DNA from: Pegea sp. RAD2-039
Taxonomy: Eukaryota > Chordata > Thaliacea > Salpida > Salpidae
DNA length: 64,000 nt
Direction: 5' to 3'
Assembly: GCA_034620365.1 (NCBI GenBank)
Contig: JAQGEQ010000174.1
Location: 62,001 to 126,000, forward strand
Each line of letters opens with the position of its first letter. The stretch's first letter is position 1. The position numbers were made by a program, and so were the translations under genes. Shown one piece after another: positions 34,618 through 48,160 of the stretch. The notes under the pieces were generated by a model that saw only the letters and a program-made list of their open reading frames with translations, did not search any database and was not told where the DNA came from.

Positions 34618-36317
34618 ATTGTATGTGGAAAGCAATTTCGCCATCATGCAATTCTTTCATACCATCAAACAACTTACATTATTTAGATTCGAAGTAATCA
34701 GAAAAAAGATCAGATAAGGATCAATTTTGACTCATCCTAGTTTTTAGTATTTCATGTTTTTTTTCTATTAATTTTCTAACAACATTTTACAGTTTCGTAG
34801 TTTTAAGTATTTCTGATTTTTTCTTGTAATTTCAGCAAAAAACGTTTATGTTTATTTAAACGGTTATTTATGGTTATAGTAACTCTTTTGTGTTATTGAC
34901 TATATACTTGAAAGCTTTTATCTCTTAATTTTTTAACTTTTAATTTGCAAACAGTTAATTGGTGTAAATCAATTTTCAATCTCTTGAATAGATAAACAAA
35001 ATTTGATTAAATAATGAACATACAGTGCAGAATTTAGATAAATGTGAAAGTGTTAAATATTACAATGAAGCAATGTTATTCTGTTTAAGAAAAGGAATTC
35101 TGCAAGTTTTGCTTATAATAAATTAAAATTGAAAAAAGCAAATAAGCGAGTATTTTGATGTAAGTGAGAGCAATAAACATCATTTTAAAACAAAATTACT
35201 AAACTTGTATTTTCTATCACAATTTTAAGAAATGTAACAAATTTTTACGTAGTAAACAAGTCGAGAAAAGATCTTAGGTTTAATTAATTGATAATTTATT
35301 AATCATTTATATCTCATAAAATTTTGAGTTGCTTGATTTTGAACTAGAATGCATAAAATATAAGAGTTCATATGCAACCTTTTAGTAAGGTAACTAACAT
35401 TCAAACCAAGAAGCAAAAGAACAATATTTGGTAGTTGTGGAAGCACAAGGAATATCATCAAAAAAAATTATGAAATTTATGTGATACAGCTTAACCTCTA
35501 AAGATCTCAATTGTGAGAATAAGAAAATTTAAAATAATTTCATACTGTTTGGAAAAATAAACTTTCAAATAAAATAAAAGAACAGTATTTTTAATCACAC
35601 TATAGTTAAATAAATGTGTTTAAATAAATAAACCTAAATAGATACTGGTATTATACGGCATGTAAACGCGATGATAACATTTTATTTGAGTCTTATTATG
35701 AGAAAATGAAAAGTTTTTTTTTAAAATTGAAAAATTATTCGATATTTTTTAACAAATCGTTTAATAAAATTTTTTTCAGATTTTATTATAAGCACCATAA
35801 ACACAATAAATTGTGATTTAACTTATTACTTAAATTAGATTTCACTATAGATTGCTAGTTTACTGCTAACTAGCGGATGTTTAATTTCTTGTATAAAATT
35901 TTTGTTATACACTTTGCTGTAAACGAAATAAATAATTTATATGTTTGGTTATTGTGTTGTTTTTTTTAAATATATAATATTGTTTTTAAGGTAAAAATTA
36001 TTTCAGGATAAAAAATCTATGTTTATTTTTTTTCCAAACGATTAAGATTAAATAATATTAAAAAAATTACAACAATTTAAAATTTTTCTTCAGTCAACTA
36101 TATTAGAAAATTTTTCAAAATCTTAAAACGAAAAGAATATATAATTTGTAAAAGGTTAACATTCACTAATATTATCACTAACTTCCTTTCTTACTTTTAC
36201 TGCAATTTTATTTTAAAGTTGATTAATTCAGTTATAAGACAAATTTTTTTTTCATAATTTTAATAATCTAGGCTAATAAGTTAGACTAACTAAGATCGAT
36301 ATAATTTTCGGATGTTT
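34618..36317. other. 3' flank of zinc-finger gene C; no further gene
   Basis: 34618-34690 is the eighth-finger relic (IVCGKQFRHHAILSYHQTT). AATAAA is at 35172-35177. 35331-35680 is extra relative to B, with no coding potential. 35680-36317 matches B 20990-21619. Confidence 0.55.
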
Positions 36318-37172
36318 TTAAGTGGAATAGAAAAAGTTTTGACCTTTGAAACATTTATAGAGATTTGAGGTTAATACTGGGAACGAGAAAACATTCTTCA
36401 AACGACATATTTTCTTTACTTTGAAAAAACTATTTTCTTTAACACTTTCTTCCAATTTATAAACATAATCACTAAGCTGTAAGTTCTTATAGATACTTTT
36501 GTTTAAATATAAACCAGTTATAATAATTATATTAAACTCGATAGTTTTGATACTTGCATACTTGCAAGAACAAACCAACTCAATTAACCAATCAAAACAA
36601 AATAAAGTTGACGTAAGTGTGGTAAATAATGACTAGTCAGTCTGAAATACATGCTCGCTAAACTACGTTTTGCATAATTTGTGTATCTCTTTTGAGCAAA
36701 CAATTTGTCTACAGACATGCAATTTATTTGCATTTGAATACTGAACAAATAATAGCAAATCACAAGATATTAAAAGTTCTCTAAGAAAGCTGATTGCTGT
36801 TACATAAGCTAGGGAGTGATAAAATTGGTATTGATAAAATCATACAATGTTTCAAAAGTTCCAAACAAACAAAATGATCTTTCATTGATTTAATTTTTTA
36901 TAAGGAATATGCAACTCCTAAGTGAACAAAATCTTGACTAAAACAATTTCATATGAAAAGTTACTTACATTGAAATATTTAAGCTTATTGACCTTAACAA
37001 AATTATCATCTTGAGATATCCAATAAACGCATCCAGGTAAAGCAATTCTATCTCTCAGAAAAGAATCAGATTTGCAATCAAATTTATGTCTTTTTAAATC
37101 ATCAGGTTTTTAATTTTTTTCAAACTATAAACTATTTATAAATATCTTATTTGCGAAAATGTATTGAAACAT
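36318..37172 (-). pseudogene. Unknown-family gene relic, block C (inverted, truncated)
   Basis: On the - strand from ATG 37172. It shares with the B relic the internal loss of ~85 residues and the same 3' truncation. Recognisable pieces are SDSFLRDRIALPGCVYWISQ, FLRELLISCDLLLFVQYSNA and YLNKSIYKNLQLSDYVYKLE. Early stops make it a pseudogene. The shared deletion shows the lesion predates the B-C duplication. Confidence 0.65.
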
Positions 37173-39080
37173 TGTATTTTGCAAAATGTAGAACTTTTTT
37201 TCTTCTTTCTCGCACTTTTATACAAACTCATAAAACTTATCACCTTTTAAACTAGACATTATTAATAATTGGCAGTCTGTAAAATTTATTTATAGTAGCT
37301 CTTATTCATGCAGCTGTTAATACAGATAACAATCTATAAAACTATTTGTTTTTAAACTAATTTGTTTTATCAAAAAAATCAATAATTTAAATTATTTAGA
37401 TCTCAAATAAATAATATTAGAGACATTATATTTATGCAGGTTGCAACAGCATACATATATTTAACTACAAAAACAATTAGAACTGAAAGTCAACAAGAAA
37501 ATAAAATAACAGAGTTTTATTGAGGAACCTACAAATTTAATTGACATAGTTTCTTTTTGAAGTTTTACTTATGGTTATTGAAAAATTGTCATTTAATCTA
37601 CTAAACAAAACCTGTAACAAAAAAAACAGTTGCTAAACAGAATTGAAAAAAAAATGATTTCTTTATCTAAACTCAGAGAAAAGTCGTTGATAATCATTTT
37701 AGACTTTTATATTAGGGTTATGTAAAATACTTTAATATCTTCATCTATTATAAATCTTTAATCTCTTTAGCAAAAGAAATGTAATTCTGATAGTTCATTT
37801 ATTTTCTCTACTAGGGCACAAAGAATATATTTCGAATTATTCAAAAAAGTGAAATTAATACTAAGTTCTCGAATTCTAAATTTTGTTAGTTCAAATAATT
37901 CAAATAAATTTGTTCCTGATTAGTTGTTATGTTACCAAAAATAAATATTTATTTAATCTAACTTTAAATTAAATTTCAAAATACTCGGAAAAATTTGATA
38001 ATATTTATTTTAGAATACATTATTATGTATTCATGAAATGTAAAAAGTACTTTCTAGGAAAAATGCTTGTTTGGTCAAAAGTTGCAAATGGTCATCTTCT
38101 AATTTATGCTTAGAATAATATTAGTTTAAACAATTCTGTGCTATAATGTTTTTATAACGATTTTAACAAACATTTTAATATATTTTTTGTTAAAAATTAT
38201 TAATTAAAAAATCCAAAACAGTTGTAATTTTTAAGATTGTATATTTTTACTCTATGATATTAAATTTCAGCAGGAACTGCATATGAAGTAGTTTTTAGTG
38301 ATGCCGTAAATAAATTTATTCAATTAATTGAAAGTTAGAAACTTTTTTTAAACAATGTGTCACATTATCAGTAACGTTTTAAAAAATGAAATAAACTTTT
38401 TACCTAAATTCATTTTTTGTATAAAAAGTAAACAATATAAAGTAACTTACATGTATGTAAGTTGATTAAACTTCAACTTTGTTTTGTAAAAAAAAGTTTC
38501 GTTGAAACGGTATTTCTACTGCAAAATTCTGACTGCATCTCCACACGGAAGACGTGATAGTTTCACTACTTTTGAATCTCTATAACTTCGTAGTAATCTA
38601 GAGTTTGTGGGATCAAATTCAAAGAATATATAAGGTTGAAATATAAATCTTGTATATCATATATATTTATTATCAGACAAGATTTCAGAGATGATTGCTT
38701 GCTTTATTTTAATCTATACGGTTATATAGCTTCAAACTTTTTTCTTAGTTTTACGGTTGCTTTAATCAATTGAAAACGTTTTTAAAAATATTATTGTTAT
38801 AATGATAGTATTGGTTCAATTTAAAATCAACTATCAGTAAAATGATTACTTTGCTTTTTTTAGTTTTGAAAAAATTAAAACTTTTTTATGGGATTACTTA
38901 ATAATATGAAGATCAGTGAGATGAATCATAGTTCTAAAATAATACCTTTGTAGTCAACCCAACTTCAATATTAAAGGTTTAAACTAAATAATCTAATAGA
39001 TAATAAAAATAAACAAATGATATGTTTTACTATTTTTGTGAAGAAAGAGTTTAAAATAAAAATTACTGAATAAAAATGTA
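37173..39080. other. No gene; scattered repeat modules
   Basis: 37173-37555 is shared with B. 38460-38650 is a reverse-oriented module (AGAGTTTGTGGGATCAAATTC near 38600). 38740-38830 resembles the TTACGGTT...TTTAATCAAT module of repeat X. No frame is supported. Confidence 0.45.
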
Positions 39081-39089
39081 TTCGTTTAA

Positions 39090-39520
39090 ACTTAAACCCA
39101 CAAATTCTAGATTTTAACAAAGTAGTAATAAATGAAAAGTTCTATTTGGTTACGCTGTTGTAATAAAAGAACAACTTACCTATTAGTTTTGAAGTTGAAA
39201 TACTTTCAACGTACGTCGATTGAGTAAATAACAAGACTACCTTGAGTTTCAATTCTCTGCAAGTAGCAACATAAAATTGATTTACGTTGAAAGTATTTAT
39301 TATTTTGATGTAAACAAATAACTGATAATTTGACAGAATGTTTACAAAAAGAAAAAAGTTTTTGCAAAATTAGTAACTTTAAAATAGAAATTCTAAATAC
39401 ATTTTTCTTTCTGAATAAATAAAAAACTTTCTATTTCGGATAGTTCAGCAGAAATGAGTTTTAAAGAATAACATTACAAAACAATAATTCAAAACTTTCT
39501 TTTTCCGCTACTGGGCGCTA
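39090..39520 (+). repeat. Repeat module array (forward) ending in a CTCF-like box
   Basis: Modules in order: CCCACAAATTCTAGATTTT, GAAGTTGAAATACTTTCAAC, CTTGAGTTTCAATTCTCT, GACAGAATGTTTACAAAAAG, then CCGCTACTGGGCGCTA at 39505-39520. The same order lies on the opposite strand at 47736-48160. Confidence 0.6.
39505..39520 (+). promoter_or_regulatory. CTCF-like box
   Basis: CCGCTACTGGGCGCTA, inner end of a repeat module array. Confidence 0.35.
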
Positions 39521-40399
39521 AATGAGATCTTTTATTAAACAGTTAACCAAACAATTAGAAGGTTGTTTCTTTTATTATAATTTTTGTATCTTTCATTAAT
39601 AGTTTTAGTTTTAACACAATCTTTAATAAATTTAAAGTAGTTTTATTGACCCGATTTTTAATAATTTCGATTGAATGATATTAAAAAGTAATAAAAAAAT
39701 AGAAATATTGCTTATTAATTTTATTCATCTGAAATATAAGTAGAAATACTAATTGTGTTAGATTTTATCTTTTATATTTTAGTTTTTATATTTGAAACAT
39801 TCTGTTATATTATAATTCTGTTATTCATTGCAATTTTCGAAGATTGCTTTCAAGAGTAATTTAGCAACAAAAAGTATTTTTTTGAGAGTTAAGTTCCATT
39901 TCTGGTCTTTTTAAAAAAGGAGTTATTTGTATGAGAAGCCTTTTCTAACTGAAGCATATACAGAAAACAACAAAAACAGATTACTACAAGTAAAATAATT
40001 CAAATTTTCAAACAAAGACATAACTTTATATCTTCTGAAACTTGAAGAGAATATCTGATTAACTTTATCAAAAAAAAAGTTGATAAATATTGTTGATGTC
40101 GAAAAAGTGTTCAACTATTGAGAACCATTAAGAACCTTTTTTGCAAAGAAAAACTTTTTACTTTAGAAAAATATTAGTATTTTCACTTATATTTCAGATT
40201 GATAAAAGCAATTAAATTTTAAAACTACTTTTGTAATTTTAATTTCTTTTTGATGAGTTATTTTTGTATACATAATTTATTTGAAATTTGAAAAAATGAA
40301 AATTATTTTTCAACAAAAGTTTGTTCAATAAAATTATAAGAAAATATTCTCCTAAACTTGATTCAAAAACTCTAGATTGCAACAAAGTGATAAGAAATG
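39521..40399. other. No gene seen
   Basis: AT-rich. A 63-codon - strand frame at 39923-40114 has no supporting context and is not called. Confidence 0.45.
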
Positions 40400-40870
40400 A
40401 AAAGTAAAAAAGATTTCAATCAGTATTTAAGGTTTTTAGCTGATTGTAAATTTGGAGTTAAATTACTTATAAACAAAACTTCATTTATTAAGTAAATTGA
40501 ATATCTTGAGTTTTCATTCTATAAAAAAGTTGACATACAAAAGCTGTATTGTTGTAAACCTATTAATATAAATGTGTTTGATAATTACGAATAAAAACTT
40601 TTCTTTGAGCAAAATAAGTATTTCTAATCAGCATTTTAGTTAAAATAGAGAGTTAAGCAGCAGATTTAAGATTTATAATTAATAAATTACTAATTATAGG
40701 TTTATAATACCATATAATTTTTTTCTGTAATTATTAATCTAAATAAAGTGAAATTAATCTTATAATCAACAAATAGAATTATGTTATTTAACCAATAAAG
40801 GTTGCTGTAAGTGGTAATTACAAATTTGCTCAATGATACTAAACTTTCAATTAAATAAAGTTTGATTTTT
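40400..40870 (+). repeat. Inverted repeat arm, partner 55990-56520
   Basis: It contains TTTCAATCAGTATTTAAGG, TTTGGAGTTAAATTACTTA and AACCAATAAAGGTTGCTGTA. The complementary order lies at 55990-56520. Non-coding. Confidence 0.6.
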
Positions 40871-40949
40871 TTACTACTTTTTTCTATATTATTTTCGTCT
40901 AAACTAATTGTTTTGATCTACTTTCAAAAAACCTACTGTAAAAAAATAT

Positions 40950-42990
40950 GAATAATTTTGCTTTATTAAAAGTAAAAAAAGTTAACATGTATTGGTATTA
41001 CATGCAGTAATTTTTTTCAATGATTATTTTGTACTTACTTAAAATATGTTAAACTTGGTTAGATTTCTAGCAAAAAAACAACAGACTTAAACATTTTCAA
41101 ATATTCCGATTTTAATCTTTTAGTAATATCCTGTTAACAAGTACCTTCACAATTTAAATAATTTAGAAACGATTGACCAATTTCAAAACAAATATATTTT
41201 GTAAAAAAAATACTCATTAAAAATGCGAAATCGTATTTTTAGTTTCTGAATAGCCAAAAATACTCAATTAAGAAAATAAGGAATAATAAACCCAAACATA
41301 TTTAAAAGAAATTAAAAAGTAAATTACTAATAGCAAACAGATTTTAACGATTTTAAGCAATTTTTAGAAAACGCTCAATCTTGATATTTTTATGAAAAAT
41401 AATCTTCGTTTGTGGTATCGATAGATTTTATGCAGAAAAACTATTGTGTAGAAAAACTGTTGTTCTTAAAATATGTTGACTTAAATGAATAAATCAATGA
41501 TTAAAAAGTAAAAGAAAAATGTAACTAAAAAAATTTGATAATTAGATGCATAAGTGCATCTTCCAAAATAATACATTAATATATTACTATTTATATCAAT
41601 TCCATAAATGAAACTGGCTTTCCCCGTAAAATTGCGGTTATATATTATCTTCATTCAATCTTATGTTTGTGGTGTCGGTAAATTCTTTGATTGCTTTAAT
41701 CAATCAATAAAGTTAATGATGATATTATTGTTATGAAGATCTTATTAGTTCAATTTAAATTTAATTATCATTAAACTAAGTTTCAGTCAAAACATTTTTT
41801 TTTCTTATTTAACTTAATAATTTATATTCTTGTTTTTACTTATTGTTATATAATAATAAATTTTAAAGAGAATTGCATTTTAAGCTATTTTATTTAGTAA
41901 ATAGTTTTTTTTATAGATTAAAAATTAATTGTATATTAGTCAGTGTGACTATTTTAAAAGCTGTATTGTTTTAGATAATGTAAACAAATCAGGACTAAAA
42001 ATAAACCTACAAAAACAAATCAACAGTTTCTTTTTCCGCTACTTGGCGCTAGACGGTTTGTTATCAAAAAACACTTTAAAAATATATCATTTTTTATAAT
42101 TTAAAATTGTTTAATATTACTTTCAGTTTACAGAAAATATTATATAACATATTTAAATATTTTCATTTTTTATTAATCTAGAAAAGCTTAGTAATTCATA
42201 TATTTTCCAATCATAAAAGTTATTTTTACTCTTTGTAAATTAATATATCGAAAGAAAAAATTCACAACTTTTAAAACTTTAGAAACAAAATAAGATTATT
42301 TGATATTTCATCTCATGATAGAAAAAACAGAATTGCCGAGCTGATATTTAATGATTTCGATTAAATGATAATAAAAAGCAAAATACTAGTGTTGTTAAAT
42401 GAAAAGTTTTCAATTAGTAAAAAATATGTTATAATACCAACCACGTATTAACAAAAATATTTTGTATTGCATAATAACTCAAGTTATTAAACTTATTTAT
42501 TACTTAAAGTTTAGTTGTAAAGTACTTTAACTCCAAATTAAAAAACTTTGCAATCCTTTACGAAAGATTGAGCTTTATTTTACTTTTCACTTATAATAAA
42601 CGTTGTTGCAATCTGAAGTGTATGGGATCAAGCTCAAATGAAAATAATTTTACAATTTTATTGATAAGCATTTTGTTGACAAAAATTGTTCAAATAGAAA
42701 ATTTGATTTAAAGTTGATAAGAAAATTTATTTTAAGTTTACTATTATACAAACCAAATTAGTTTAATTTTTCTTATCAAGTTTTATTTATTTCAGATTTA
42801 AATTTATTTCTACTTAGAAAACTAAAAGAAAAATGATCAATCGTTTTGACGATGAAAAAATATATCAAAGCCATGTGACTTTTTGTTTTAAAAAATGAGA
42901 GTACTATAAGACTCAGATATCATTTTCGTTTGATCTTCAAAATAATTTGCAAATCATACAAACCATTAAAGTAATTTATCCAGAGACTAT
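40950..42990 (+). repeat. Repeat family X copy 3
   Basis: Starts near GCTTTATTAAAAGTAAAA, passes GATGCATAAGTGCATCTTCC (about 41540), TATGTTTGTGGTGTCGGT (41662), the CTCF-like box at 42036 and the AAGTGTATGGGATCAAG sub-repeat (about 42620). More diverged than the copies at 1 and 49040. No coding potential. Confidence 0.65.
42036..42056 (+). promoter_or_regulatory. CTCF-like box in repeat X copy 3
   Basis: CCGCTACTTGGCGCTAGACGG, identical to the 49764 box. Confidence 0.35.
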
Positions 42991-45900
42991 TAATGTTCAA
43001 GATATTCTATTTGCTAGAGAACGCAAACGATAAAAGCAAAAGTTAAAATTAATGTTTTTATGTATTAATGTCATAATTTTATGAAAGAATAAAGAAATTA
43101 AATAATTGTGAAAAGTTTACAAAAATCTTTTAAGAAATTTAAGAAAGAATTCGTCTGAAGTTGATACCAACTGAACTCTAGATTGTGACAAAGTAATAAA
43201 TAATCAAAAACTCACGATTGCCTTATTTAACAATAATCAGTGGCTACTTAAAATTTAACTTGGAGTCCAAATACTTTTAAACGAAAATTCAATTAGTAAA
43301 TAAGTTGAAAAACTTGAATTTCCATTTTTTACAAATATTATCTATATATATCTAGAAATTATATATGTAGAAGCATAAATGAATCAATATATTTCTTCTA
43401 TTAATTGAATTGTTTAAAAAACTCCTATCACTACATATTTTGCAAGATGCAGTCTTACATCAATGTATTAAACAATTACTTATAATACTAAGAAATATAA
43501 AATTTATACAGTTATTTTAATTATTAGCACGAATTTTAAACTTCTGTTTTTTCAAACAATTTTTTTAGTTCATTTTATTTTGTTTACTTTTTACAAATAA
43601 TATAAGAAAAGTTAAAATATTTGTAAACATTTATAAACAGTTTATTTACATTAATCTAAAAAAGTAACTTTTTTGTATTAACGTTTTCATATATTTTAAA
43701 ATTTTTAAATGGTTTTAAAATCTTCAATAAACGACTTGTTTGATACAACCTCTAAAATGTTGAATCTTGTAGTAAAGCACAAATATTTTGAAGAAACTTG
43801 TTTATATAACAGAGCAGAAAAAGATTTTGCCACAAAGTATTTAAATTAATTGTTTGTAAATTAATATATACAAGCCATATATAGACATCATCTAGTACAT
43901 ATTTCACCAATTACAGATTCACAATTCTAAAGATGTGTTTATACAACTATTAAACCAAATTGTTTTCTTTTTACAAAAAAATAAAAAACTTGAGATTTTC
44001 AAAAAACATTTAGAATATTTTTGAAATCTTTTTAAGCACTCTTTAAAATGTTTTCAATTTTTAAAAAGTTATTTTATTTTTTTAAAACAACATTTTTCTC
44101 TTGTTTGATAATATTTATACGATTTCAATGTTATGAAATAATTTGCAAATATTAAATAAGTTATTTTCTTGCTAAATGATTACGCAAGAATAAGTTTTTA
44201 ATTTTTATTTATTTTCCCAAGATTGAAGTAAACGCTTAAAACTTGTAAAATCTATAAAATAAAAAGACCGTTAGTTTCTCTTTCTGTTTTTAAAATCAAA
44301 TATAAAATAAACAGTTGAAAAAGGTTATAATAAATAATTAAATTTCATAAATTATTTTTAATAGAAGATAAATTTTTTGACTCCATTGTTTTCGAGAAAA
44401 TATAAAAACTTTTGATAACGATCAATCTAAGAAAATACTAAATAACTTTTTTTTAAAAGTTCTCGTTCTCTGTAAAGATTTAATCTCATTTGAATTTATT
44501 GTCGAGCATAATAATAAAAAGCATGTGAAACTTTTAAAATGATTTCAAAGTATCATACAGTTTGCAATACTGGTAAACAGAGAAAATGATAGAAATTAAA
44601 ATTAGATTAAATTAATTTTTTTTTATTAAAGCATACATACAATAGCATACATACAAGATTTGATGATACCACTTAAGCTTAATTAAATTATAAAAAAGAT
44701 TGATAATATATATGTATTAACTGTAAAGTCAAATTTGATTTAAGTATTATTTGTCGACAAGAAGTTTTTTATTAAAATTTAAAAAATATATTTATCTTGA
44801 ACTTGATCCCACAAACTCTACATTTGATATATTAAAGGAAAACTACAATTATCTAATTTTCTTGATAGCGTAATTAAAAAAAGATTATTTTAATTTTGAG
44901 TTGAAACACTTTTCTACAGAAGTTTAATTAGTAAATAAATTGAGTGAATTTAGTTTTTATTTTGTAGAAATAAAGAAATAAAGATTATTTACATTAGAAG
45001 TTCATTACATTGTTGTAATCATGCTACCGATAAAATGCCAGAATGTTTACAAATAAAATTTTTATTTCAGCAAAATTAGTCAGTTGTTAATAACTAATAA
45101 ATTGAATAACAAGTTGAAATGATTTATATTCTAAAAGATTTTGGGATTTTAAATTATAGAAAAGTTTTGATAAATCGGTAGAATCTTATATTAAAACAAT
45201 AAACAATAGCACAAACCATTACACAAAGATAAAAATCTTTGAAGTAAATTATTAGAAGACTTTTAAAGTTTTAGATTTTTTTATTGTAAGTAAAATATTA
45301 TATCCGCTAGGTGACGTACAAAATAAAAACATACAAATATATTTCATTGGAATTTGGACTAGTAATAAAAAGCTAATCTATTGTAAACTGTATAAAGTAT
45401 TCAAATTCTCAAAATCAATTTGTGTTTAAGTATCAAAAAATACTTGCTGTATTATTTAAAGTTTATATTACACCATATAAATATCAGATCGTATGTTATA
45501 GATACAGTTAAACTTAAATGTTTGAAAGTTTTATATTTTTGTAGATTAGCAAATCGCTTTTTATATTTACAACTTAAAATCTAAGGATTGTTTGTTTTAT
45601 AAATTTCAGTAAAAAGTTCAATTTTGGTTTTGAAGTGAAAAAACGAAAATAGTTATTTTACTGATAAACAGATTTAGAACTGGACCAAGAATAACATTAA
45701 AAACAGCAATATTTTTAATAATTATATCAATCAATAGATGATGTTGTTAGACTACAGACGTACGTGTTTGTGAACTTTATCCATAATAAAAGTTAATTAT
45801 TGCATGGTAAAGATTTTACTTAATTATCAAAATCTCTCTCTCTATATATATATTAATATATGTGTTAATACTTTTTCCTATTTTTTTATTATCTAATATT

Positions 45901-46239
45901 TAGAAAAAAATCTTTAAAAATTGTTAGATTTTACTAAATTTTACTAATTTACTTTACACCATACTTGATTTTTTAAAAGAAAACGAAAAGAATTTATTAT
46001 AGATAAAAAATAATTCAGCTATTAAAAACTGAATTTTAATTAATTCAGAATTAAACTTAATAAGTACATTAAAGCACAGATAGTTAAATCGTTAAAAATA
46101 AAATTTAAAATTAACCAATTATTTTAAATAACATTGAAGTTTAAGTAAAGTATAGTTTTTATAATGAACTGAATTTTTAATGTTATCTGCAAATTGATGT
46201 ATTTAAGTAACATGTAATAACATTGTAACAATTTTTCAA
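42991..46239. other. No gene; diverged repeat modules
   Basis: Modules near 43165-43340 (GAACTCTAGATTGTGAC, GGAGTCCAAATAC) and 44800-45090 (TTGATCCCACAAACTCTACA, GAGTTGAAACACTTTTC, AGAATGTTTACAAA). A damaged CTCF-like box CCGCTAGGTGACG lies at 45304. The rest is AT-rich without a supported frame. Confidence 0.5.
45834..45861. repeat. CT/TA microsatellite
   Basis: A short run of CT dinucleotides passing directly into TA dinucleotides. Confidence 0.6.
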
Positions 46240-47060
46240 TTGGCATTGTCTGAGATTTCAAATGAACTTAAACAATTTGCTTTAATAAAAGCAAAAGAAG
46301 TTAGCATGTTTTGATATTTCATGCAGTAATTTTGTACACCAATTACATTGTACTTTCTTAAAAAATGTTAAACTTATTTAGATTTCTAGCACCATAAACA
46401 ACAGACTTTAAACATTTTTAAAAATTCCGATTTTAATCTTTTAGTAATATCCTGTTAACAAGTACTTTCACAATTTATATAATGTAGAAACGATTGACCA
46501 ATTTCAAAACAATTATATTTTTTGTAAAAAAATACTCATTACAAATGCGAAAACGTATTTTTAGTTTTTAAACAGCCAAAAATACTCAATTAAGAAAATA
46601 AGGAATAATAAACCCAAAAATATCTAAAGGAAATTACAAAGAAAACTACTAATAGAAAACAGATTTTAACAATTTTAAGCAATTTATAGAAAACGTTCAA
46701 TCTTGATATTCTTATGAAAAATAATCTTCGTTTGTGGTAACGATAGATTTTATGCAGAAAAACTGTTGCTCTTAAAAAATGTTGATTTAAATGAATAGAT
46801 CAATGAATAAAAAGTAAAAGAAAAATGTAACACAAAAAATTTGATAATCAGATGCAAGAGTGCATCTTCCAAATTAGTATCTTTAATCTAGATGAGTAAT
46901 AAAATGATTTCACTTCTACTTAAGCTTTACGGTTATATATAATCTTCATTCAATCTTACGTTTGTGGTGTCGGTAAATTTTTCGATTGCTCTAATCAATC
47001 AACAATGTTATTGAAAATTTCATTTTTAACTCAACTTCTATCTTAACATTTATTTTATTT
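46240..47060 (+). repeat. Repeat family X copy 4 (left part)
   Basis: Matches 40950-41760 module by module (GCAGTAATTTTGTACACC, TAATATCCTGTTAACAAGTA, AATCTTCGTTTGTGGTA, GTGCATCTTCCAAATTAG, TTTGTGGTGTCGGTAAAT), then loses similarity after about 47250. Confidence 0.6.
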
Positions 47061-47235
47061 ATTTATTCTTCTCAATAAATTATTTTTTTGTTTTTCTTTA
47101 TTGTTATATAATATTAAGTTTTAATTAAATCTGAAAGTTAAACAATTTTATAGTGTAAATAGTATTTCATAAAATAGAAATTAATGGTACATTGGTCAGT
47201 GTGATTCTTTAAAAAACTTTATTCTTTTAACTTCT

Positions 47236-47254
47236 TAGCTGCCAAGTAGCAGTT
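47236..47254 (-). promoter_or_regulatory. Degenerate CTCF-like box
   Basis: AGCTGCCAAGTAGCAG, a mutated form of the GCGCCAAGTAGCG box 500 bases downstream. Confidence 0.2.
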
Positions 47255-47273
47255 GAATGTTTTAAAAACAAAT

Positions 47274-47340
47274 TAATTATTATTATTATATTATTATAAA
47301 TTATTATTATAAATTACTATTATAAATTATTAAAATATAT
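47274..47340. repeat. ATT/TTA simple repeat
   Basis: Runs of ATT interrupted by ATAAATT units. Confidence 0.65.
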
Positions 47341-47735
47341 AAATGATTTGTTGAACAATTGTCGCTAATCGAATCAAAATTTTCATTTGTAAAATCTTAT
47401 TTAAAAATAATATACAAACAGTTTACTAATAACTAGAGAAAAGTTTTAATAGCGTCAAACTGTTTGAACTAATCCTAAAATAAAATTTAAAAACTAAACT
47501 TAGTTAGAAATTTAACTTAAAAAGAGTTTAACAAAACTAATTGAGCCTAATTGTTGAGCCTAACCATCAATTTGGTAATCAACTGCTTATTGACATCAGC
47601 AATTATTAGCAGTCTACAGATGGTAACCTAAAAAAACTCTCGAATAAAAATTTAAAAAAGTTGCTAAAAACAATTAAAAATTTTAAAAAAGTTCTTACTG
47701 CTAATTTTAGTATTTTTTAAAAATAAACCTCTTTT

Positions 47736-47748
47736 GCGCCAAGTAGCG
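47736..47748 (-). promoter_or_regulatory. CTCF-like box (reverse)
   Basis: GCGCCAAGTAGCG, inner end of the reverse module array. Confidence 0.35.
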
Positions 47749-48160
47749 TAAAATAAAAATTTTGAATAACTATTTTTTTAAATTCATTTCTGCTAAAATA
47801 TCCAAAATAGAAAGTTTTAGAAATATCCAGACTGAAAAATGTGTTTAAAATGTCTTTTTTAAAATTACTAATTTTGCTAAAACATTTTGTTTCGTAAAAA
47901 TTTGTAAACATTCGGTCATTTTATCAGTTACATGCTTTTACGTCAAAAAGTGAATGTTTAACATAAATTACTTTTATGTTGCTAATTGCTGCGAATTGAA
48001 ACTCAAGGTAGTCTTAGTATATATTAATTAATTTTCGTTAAAAGTCATTCAAATTCAAACGAATAATAACAGGTTTCTTTCACTACAATGGATTTTACAA
48101 CCTTTTGATTTATTATTAATTGGTTACAATTTAGAGTTTGCGGGATCAATTTTAAACTAA
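47736..48160 (-). repeat. Repeat module array (reverse), mirror of 39090-39520
   Basis: Reverse order of the same modules: box, GTAAACATTCGGTCATTTTA, GAATTGAAACTCAAGGTAGT, then AGAGTTTGCGGGATCAATTT. With 39090-39520 it forms a large inverted pair about 8.2 kb apart. Confidence 0.6.

Larger units (their letters stand above)
30282..37555 (+). repeat. Segmental duplication block C
   Basis: It starts near 30282, just past the initiator tRNA fragment, with the phrase TTTTAAAATGCAA that is also found near 3610 and 16540. The first ~500 bases (30282-30800) are a diverged extra copy of the stretch that follows (30810-31260), so relic 1 occurs twice. The block then follows B to about 37555. It has about 350 extra bases at 35331-35680 relative to B. 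Confidence 0.75.
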
